DNA of 64,000 nt from Brachypodius melanocephalos (Eukaryota > Chordata > Aves > Passeriformes > Pycnonotidae). The DNA is taken from positions 12,295,881 through 12,359,880 of the forward strand of contig VZSR01001854.1 in NCBI GenBank assembly GCA_013398615.1. The letters are read 5' to 3'. Made by a program: the position numbers and the translations under genes. The notes beneath the pieces were generated by a model. The model was not told the DNA's origin. It searched no databases and was given only the letters and a program-made list of their open reading frames with translations. Within the stretch, counting starts at the first letter, position 1. Each line of letters opens with the position of its first letter. This document shows, one piece after another, positions 59,301 through 64,000 of this stretch.

Positions 59301-60404
59301 GGACAAAGAGATGGAGGAGAAAAAGATATAACAAATAAAGAAAACTAGCATGAGGCATAGAAAATGAAAGGAAAGGAGTCAAAAAAGCAAAGATGAAAAA
59401 AGAGCAGGGGAGTGTATCACCCTTGTCCAAAAAGCCTTGCATTCTCCTGAATTTGCTTTAATATTATTTACTGAGCTTGCCATCTGTTCATAGATACTGA
59501 CGAGGGCTTCTGCCAGCTCTAGGGCAACAAGATGTTGTTGTCAAGATGTTTCTTCCCTGTTCCTACTAAACTGTAGTGTTAACAGATCAAAGCAAAATTT
59601 TTGACTACACAGATCGAAAGCACAGAACTCTCATTAATACCTTTACAAAACATCCGTATGAATCACATACTTGTGATTTATTTGTGATTAACCTACTTCT
59701 GAAACAAGAAGTGTTAATGCTCTTCTATATCACAGGTATAGTGAGAAGAGGCAGAGGGTCTGTCATTGCTGGTAGGCATTTTACCTGTCCAGAGCTCTGG
59801 TGGTGGCTCTCCACATGCATGCTCATCAGGCTTTCTAAGGATCAGCACCATTCATTGTCATGCTTGCAGTAGTTAGGGTACCTTGCCCAGCCAGCCTTCC
59901 TTCAAGCCCTCTCACTCTCCTTCCAAACTGCTCCAATCTCTTCAATGTCAATTTCTTGTGGCACCTTTGGGGATGGATGGGTAGTAGGTACAGGAGTGGA
60001 GAGCATGGAGACTGACTGTTCCAATTCACTGGAGTGAAGTGAAAAAGTTCTGGTGTGCTACAGGTAGGAACATGCTTTAGACAAGCAATTTAAGTCATTA
60101 AATTGAACTTTTTATCTCCCTGAAAACAATACCCAAAGGGTTTACCTATGAAAGAAACTAATGGTTTTACGACCTTCCTTCTGGCAGCAGCTCACTGTGT
60201 GCCAGTAAATTCCTCCTCCTGCAATGCATTGCAAGGCAGAATTTGCCAGCTGCGCTGGAATGACAAACAGCGGTGTCCCTTGGACATGAAGAGTGCACTG
60301 GTTTTTGGCAGTGCTGTGGACACTGAGGAGCGCATTCAGCACTGATGTGATATTGCTTTGGAAAGGATCTACATTTGGACAGGACCTCAGGCACACAGTG
60401 TGAT
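56305..60404. other. AT-rich intergenic DNA, no recognised gene
   Basis: Contains a T-rich tract with rare C at 57357-57396 followed by GTGTGTGTGTGGGTGTGGGTG (57397-57417). Open frames reach 110 codons only near 60142-60474 and overlap on opposite strands. No gene recognised. Confidence 0.5.
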
Positions 60405-60496
60405 TCTTGGGGTGTCCTGTGCAGGGCCAGGAGTTGGATTTAATGATCCTGATGGGTTCCTTCTGATTCAGCATATTCTACTCAATGATTCTATGA
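60405..60496 (+). mobile_element. CR1 LINE 3'-end fragment
   Basis: TTGGGGTGTCCTGTGCAGGGCCAGGAGTTGGATTTAATGATCCTGATGGGTTCCTTCTGATTCAGCATATTCTA...ATGATTCTATGAC is the CR1 3' end almost base for base. It supplies the first part of an apparent 115-codon open frame (60358-60705), which is therefore not a gene as it stands. Confidence 0.9.
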
Positions 60497-60710
60497 CACA
60501 TCTGCATCCAGGGTTCTCACTCTACCTGATGGAGAATGCCTATGGAATGCCTCTGTGGACCTGTCAAGTGAAGTCTAATTACACTGAGATGAACTGCAAT
60601 TATGAAGTGGTGAGCAGGTACCAAATCCTGCCTGCTTTAGGCAAATCCATCAATCCCTACAGAAGGCAGTGTGGGCCCAATATTTTTGAGCCTGAGAATT
60701 GCTAGTTCTT
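60497..60710 (+). other. Open sequence abutting the second gap, unrecognised
   Basis: Immediately after the CR1 tail the frame stays open for about 69 codons (through YGMPLWTCQVKSNYTEMNC and PYRRQCGPNIFEPENC, then TAG at 60703-60705), with four cysteines. I do not recognise it. It may be a decayed exon or chance. The gap starts 5 bases after the stop. Confidence 0.3.
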
Positions 60711-60810
60711 NNNNNNNNNNNNNNNNNNNNNNNNNNNNNNNNNNNNNNNNNNNNNNNNNNNNNNNNNNNNNNNNNNNNNNNNNNNNNNNNNNNNNNNNNN
60801 NNNNNNNNNN
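60711..60810. other. Assembly gap (100 N)
   Basis: Exactly 100 undetermined bases. Both flanks are ordinary AT-rich DNA, so there is no composition reason to suspect this join. Confidence 0.98.
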
Positions 60811-61645
60811 TGGTTTTATCTTATAATGTTAATTTTGTAATAGGAATGCCCAAAATATGCTGAGGCAGTATCTTCACTCTCCAGTGTAAAACACTTCATT
60901 CATAAAGTTATGGCTTTTCTCTCTGACGGGTAATACAAAATTTTTGTTTCTCATCTATATCTGTTTTATCAGTTAGACCCTGCTCCTGGACTTCTAAATT
61001 GTTTCATACTTCACAGGAAGGAGATGTGCATTAAAGGCCCATTTCAACGGTAATAAAAATAGAATCTAATATAGAACAACATATTACAAGTGAAGACATC
61101 TGTTCACATTATTATGAGAGTCCCAGTCCAATTACATTCACCATAAATTATGGAAGAACAATTGAGATAAAAATGTGCAAATTGTTGTTTCAAAGCTTCA
61201 GGCTGAGTTGAAGATTAGGGCTCTGTGCATCCTGAATTCTGAAAGCATTCCATGAGATACCACAATCCAGACTTACTGCAATAACATAAGAAATTATATT
61301 CAAAGGAAGGTTAAACACAACTTTGCAAATACATTTAAACACTGGTTGGCCAAAAAAACCAAAAAACCCAGAATTTTAAAAATCTGGGATTTAAATACTG
61401 TCTCTAAACAAGAAAATGTGTCATGTCATACTGTCCTGGACAGATCCTCTTCTAACATAATATTTACCTTATTTTAATATTGGTACAAGGTTTACATAGA
61501 AATCAGAAATATTCAATGCAATTCCATTCTTTTGATGCAGCCATATCACTGGTGAATTTAACCCACTCTTTAAAAAAATATATTTCTAAATACTCTGGCT
61601 CTGTTGAGATGGGAAAGGATTTTATTTTTGCTGCAGGCATCAGCA
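60811..61645. other. AT-rich intergenic DNA
   Basis: No open frame above 61 codons apart from edges and no recognised repeat. Confidence 0.5.
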
Positions 61646-62190
61646 GGATCATAGGATTATGGAATTCTATAAGTTGGAAGGGAGCCATAGGAACACCTGG
61701 CCCAAACTCTACCTCTAAACTGAACCAACTTAGATCACATTACTCAGGGCATTGACCAGTTACATTTTAAATATTTCTGAAGCTTGACATTTAACGAAAT
61801 TTCCCAGCAATCTCATTAATTTTATTTTTCCTCTAACAATTAATTATAATTTCACACTTTGCAATGTCTATCCATTTCCTCTCACCCTATCATTTTTATC
61901 CCTAAAAAGCATCTGTCTCTATTTTTTCTAAACCTTCTCTTTTAGTAGTTGAAGAAAGCAACAAGATCCTTCTCTTATCCTTCCTGTAAATAGTAATGGA
62001 GTGGCAAAACTGGGCACAGTTGTCTTGATACAATTTCAACAATGTTGAATAGAGAGGGGATAACACTTCTCTACCTGCTGTCTTCACTCTTGCTTATGCA
62101 GTTTCAGTATTCTTTGTGCTTTATCACAGGGCTGCGTGGTTGACTCATCATGTTGTGCTCCTGCAAACCCCCAGGTCTTTTCTGACAGCA
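61646..62190 (-). mobile_element. Ancient, highly diverged CR1 LINE, minus orientation
   Basis: The 3' tip is readable as GGATCATAGGATTATGGAATTCTATAAGTTGGAAGGGAGCC. Further in, GAATAGAGAGGGGATAACACTTCTCTACCTGCTG, TTTGTGCTTTATCACAGGGCTGCGTGGTTGACTCAT and AACCCCCAGGTCTTTTCTGACAG match the order of CR1 antisense hallmarks (GTAGAGGGG..., TGCTGGCTCATG..., CCCCCAAGTCCTTCTC). The middle third is AT-rich and barely alignable. Boundaries are approximate. Confidence 0.7.
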
Positions 62191-64000
62191 AGTGACATCA
62201 ATGAAAGAGAACTCTTTAAGGCTGGCGCTATCCAGGCATCATTTCTTTAAGGAAAGATGTTCCTTAATAAACAGGAAGGGTATGAGATGGGTCCACTGTT
62301 AAACACATTCTAGCAATTCAGTTTGAGTTCATCAAAACAGATTGCTGTTGATTTACTTCATGTTATTGCCACAATATCAGTATGTCACAATCTATTAATA
62401 CCTCAGAGCTTCATCTCACCTCCATAATAGGGCTTTTTATAAAATTAACCATCATTTTCTTCTCACTTTTGATACTAATAACCTATAATTGTTCAAGCAC
62501 AAGAATGTGAAATGTAGTCTGTATCTACTCTGCAAATGAAAACTACATTTTCTGGCTGCCTTCAGTGGCTCAGGTCAACCACTGGAAGCTGTCAAACTGC
62601 TCTGTATTCTGGTGTGTGAGCACCTTCCCTTCATGCTTCCTGATCTGAGTGTAGGTTACTTGACTGTGTGCTGCAATTAGACACAGGAAATTCATGGACA
62701 AAAATTCCTGCTGGTTTTCCTAACTTCTGGTAGGATTCCATCTCTCACATGCTCTTTGTTGGTTGTGATAGGAAGCCACAAGCTGGAAAGAAAATACACA
62801 TTTTGCATCTTGATTCACAAATGACTGACACAAACCTGAAAAAACACTTCAAATCTCTAACAATTGGCAACAAAATGGGAATAGCAGTGGTTGGACTGCA
62901 AGGCAGGACATAGGTGAGAAACAGTGGTTCATGCTTTGGAGGTAACATATGTACACCCATATATTTAGTATATAACCTCTATATACTATGTATAGACAGC
63001 ATCTGGATTGCAGTAGCTTGAAGAATGTTACTTCTCATTTCAGCACCCTGAGTGTGAATCTTTTGGTTTCCAGGAACACTATAAGGATCTCAGACTTCTG
63101 CAAAGTTACTCAGAAGTATGAACTTGTGTGTGTCAGGGTAGGTTAACAGCTTGGAATTATTATGTCCTTAATTTAGTGCTGCAGGTACAGCAAATGCCTT
63201 GATTTTCATTCAGTAAATGAAAACTAAACTGGGTAAAGAATGTCCACCACAGAACCATCTCCGTGAATATCACTTTCCAAAATTATTTTCTTCTCCCTTA
63301 CATAGATTTGCTGATGGAGAGCTAATACCTAGACAACAAAATAGGAAGCTCAGGCCACTATAGGTATCCAGAACTATTTTATAAGCATATCTCTGGAATA
63401 TGGTTGTTTTCCACAACTGTTATCATCAAGGATGGCATCTACAAGTCTTACATTCTTATCTTGCTAAGCTTTTCTTCTTCTTCCTTTTTAACACAGAAAA
63501 CCAAGCAATTTTAGTCCACCTTTCTATTGCTTTATCTATTGCAGTAATCACTGCTTTTCTTTTACAATGGGTAAATAATGGGTACTTTTCCTTTTTTTCC
63601 TGGCCTAACTAATTTTCCCGGTCTCTCTTTGCATGTCATTCTTTCTAAACTGCTCATATCCTTCCTCTTAGAACTCTTAGAACTCATTCATCAGCCTTTG
63701 GATGCAGATCTAGTCTGGTTTTCTTTGCATGTCCTGGTCTCTGAGCTCCTGTTACGAGAAATTTCCTTTATTGACAGGGTACCGTATTGGTCAGAACCTT
63801 GGGGTAGATCTGTTGCACCTTTTCTAAAATAAACCCTATCAAAAACATCCAAAGATCTTTCTAACTCCAAAGTTAGGTCTCGTGAGAGCACTAAGTGGGC
63901 TGCGGTTATTTTGCTGACAATGAAAATTCATGTATTTGGGGAGAGACAATTCAGAACAACCATAAACTACTTTTGTAAACAACTTTACCTGGTTGTTCAG
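62191..64000. other. AT-rich intergenic DNA to the window end
   Basis: Short frames only (up to 84 codons, 63578-63832 plus, hydrophobic, unrecognised). No splice-supported exon and no further recognisable repeat. Confidence 0.5.

Overview
The window looks like bird nuclear DNA. The main evidence is nine or more CR1 LINE fragments on both strands, several ending in the CR1-type ATTCTATGATTCT tail, together with a very compact, GC-rich muscle myosin gene whose introns are mostly 70-400 bp. There are no bacterial genes, no CRISPR array and no operons. Two runs of exactly 100 N (11921-12020 and 60711-60810) mark this as a scaffolded draft assembly.

Region 1 (1-11920, GC-rich): a sarcomeric myosin heavy chain gene on the minus strand, best matched to cardiac/slow MYH7. 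I could place 31 coding exons by reading both splice sites of each. They run from the ATG at 9976 down to a 40-nt piece of an exon cut by the left window edge. Together they encode about codons 1-1465 of a protein that is about 1935-1940 residues in relatives: the whole motor, the light-chain-binding neck, all of S2 and the start of LMM. The frame stays open throughout and every intron is GT-AG. A TATA box with an adjacent E-box and CRE-like half-site lies at 11256-11288, with candidate non-coding 5' exons between it and the ATG. Most of the longer introns carry their own minisatellite or low-complexity repeat.

Region 2 (12021-13020): about 900 bp of AT/pyrimidine-rich TTTCCC low-complexity DNA beside the first gap. 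Region 3 (about 13020-16260): moderately GC-rich DNA with small open stretches, including a 60-bp sequence present twice, 2.2 kb apart. No gene was recognised there. Region 4 (16260-64000): AT-rich, gene-poor DNA with CR1 fragments, a 484-bp uninterrupted homopyrimidine tract, a T70 run and smaller microsatellites. No convincing protein-coding gene was found there. A few short open frames are recorded as unrecognised.

I found no new biological system. The points most worth checking are: a short intron that divides what is a single 256-nt exon in human MYH7; a possible assembly misjoin at the first gap, where composition changes sharply; the intron-by-intron minisatellite pattern; the 484-bp triplex-prone tract; and the apparent absence of a miR-208-type hairpin in the introns where mammalian cardiac myosin genes host one.
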